A stretch of 7,041 nt of DNA from Candidatus Omnitrophota bacterium (GTDB lineage: Bacteria; Omnitrophota; Gorgyraeia; JAFGHF01), in assembly GCA_018899075.1 (NCBI GenBank), contig JAHIIS010000026.1:1-7041 (forward strand). The letters are read 5' to 3'. Of the stretch, positions 6,470 through 7,041 are shown one piece after another. Positions within the stretch are counted from its first letter, which is position 1. Each line of letters opens with the position of its first letter. The notes under the pieces were generated by a model that saw only the letters and a list, made by a program, of their open reading frames with translations, was not told where the DNA came from and made no database searches. The translations under genes were made by a program, and so were the position numbers.

Positions 6470-7041
6470 ATGAAAATAATTGACCGCTATATAGTGAAAG
6501 AATTCCTTCCCCCTTTTTTTTACTGCCTGACTGTGTTCATTTCTCTTTATGTCATTATTGACCTTTGCAGCCGCCTGGAAGACATCCTCAAGCACCACGT
6601 AGAAATTCCTGTGCTTCTTCAGTATTATGCGGCCTTTCTGCCCATAATTTTTGTGCGCACAGCGCCCATTGCTGCACTTTTATCCACTCTATATATCTTA
6701 GGGAACCTCAATAAATACAACGAAATCGTCGCTCTTAAGGCGAGCGGCTTGAATATCTGGAGGTTGACGCTGCCTTTTTTCTGTCTGGGGATACTTATCA
6801 GTATTGCCACACTGGTGATTAACGAGAGAATTGTCCCCCAGGCAAATCTTGTCTCTACCACCGTGAAAGAAGAACGCCTGGATAAAGAAAAGACGCAGGC
6901 CGCCAACAGAGTAGTAGAAAATATTGCCATTTACGGGGCGCACAATCGCCTCATCCATGTGCGCCAATTTTATGCGCAGGAAAACCTTCTTAAAGGAATA
7001 ACAATTCTGGAACAGGACGAAAATAAGCGGGTAAGCGCAAA
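6470..7041 (+). CDS. lptG: LPS export permease LptG-like (YjgP/YjgQ family), cut by window edge
   Basis: The second permease of the LptB2FG pair, inferred from my translation from the ATG at 6470, which stays open for 190 codons to the window edge; about half of a typical 350-370-residue protein is visible. It begins MKIIDRYIVKEFLPPFF, the family's typical N-terminal helix, has membrane segments at about 13-33, 47-78 and 97-117, and carries the coupling-helix motif NEIVALKASG (84-93), nearly identical to that in the preceding gene. The start of the periplasmic jellyroll follows (IAIYGAHNRLIHVRQF). It starts one base after the lptF stop with only a weak Shine-Dalgarno, consistent with translational coupling and equal output of the two subunits. 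LptG rather than a second LptF is assigned by gene order. Confidence 0.88.
   Translation, partial: MKIIDRYIVKEFLPPFFYCLTVFISLYVIIDLCSRLEDILKHHVEIPVLLQYYAAFLPIIFVRTAPIAALLSTLYILGNLNKYNEIVALKASGLNIWRLTLPFFCLGILISIATLVINERIVPQANLVSTTVKEERLDKEKTQAANRVVENIAIYGAHNRLIHVRQFYAQENLLKGITILEQDENKRVSA

Noticed and set aside
6625..6967. Minus-strand frames over the right end
   Set aside because: Both are antisense to the lptG-like gene, which has the expected N-terminus and coupling-helix motif.
1..7041. Defence system, prophage or mobile element
   Set aside because: All eight genes are chromosomal housekeeping or envelope families; there are no transposase, integrase, nuclease or toxin motifs, and no terminal repeats were seen.

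Overview
The window is a compact stretch of a bacterial chromosome with eight protein-coding genes and almost no spare DNA. Five genes run leftward from about 4548 to the left edge and three run rightward from about 4646 to the right edge, separated by one divergent intergenic region of about 100 bases. Two genes are cut by the window: uppP on the left and an lptG-like gene on the right. I see no RNA genes, insertion sequences, CRISPR arrays, repeats or terminators, and no gene-free stretch longer than about 100 bases.

Organism: LptF/LptG-family permeases indicate a diderm bacterium that exports lipopolysaccharide. Moderate GC, densely overlapping genes, non-ATG starts and a TPR protein with a beta-rich C-terminal region would suit an uncultured lineage such as Omnitrophota or a relative. 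That placement is inference from style and gene content and is weak.

Leftward operon, in transcription order: an RluB-type 23S rRNA pseudouridine synthase; a full-length CNNM/CorC-family membrane protein (DUF21, CBS pair, CorC_HlyC domain); a second, shorter CNNM/CorC paralogue without the last domain; an exported TPR protein with a beta-rich C-terminal domain; and undecaprenyl-diphosphatase UppP. The genes abut or overlap (TAA followed directly by TTG, ATGA, a 7-base gap, a 14-base overlap), so translational coupling is likely.

Rightward operon: a ComF-type phosphoribosyltransferase-fold protein with two zinc-finger-like cysteine clusters, then LptF and LptG, the paired inner-membrane permeases that work with the LptB ATPase to extract LPS. 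Gaps are 2 and 1 bases. A near-consensus housekeeping promoter (TTGACA, 17 bases, TATATT) lies exactly where the longest comF reading frame would begin, so the real ComF start is probably downstream.

Taken together the region is mainly cell-envelope maintenance (lipid-carrier recycling, LPS export, divalent-cation/sodium membrane proteins) plus one rRNA modification gene and one competence-type gene. I found no clear candidate for a wholly new system. The points most worth a second look are the tandem, structurally unequal CNNM pair, the uncharacterised TPR/beta-domain protein, and the comF promoter and start conflict.
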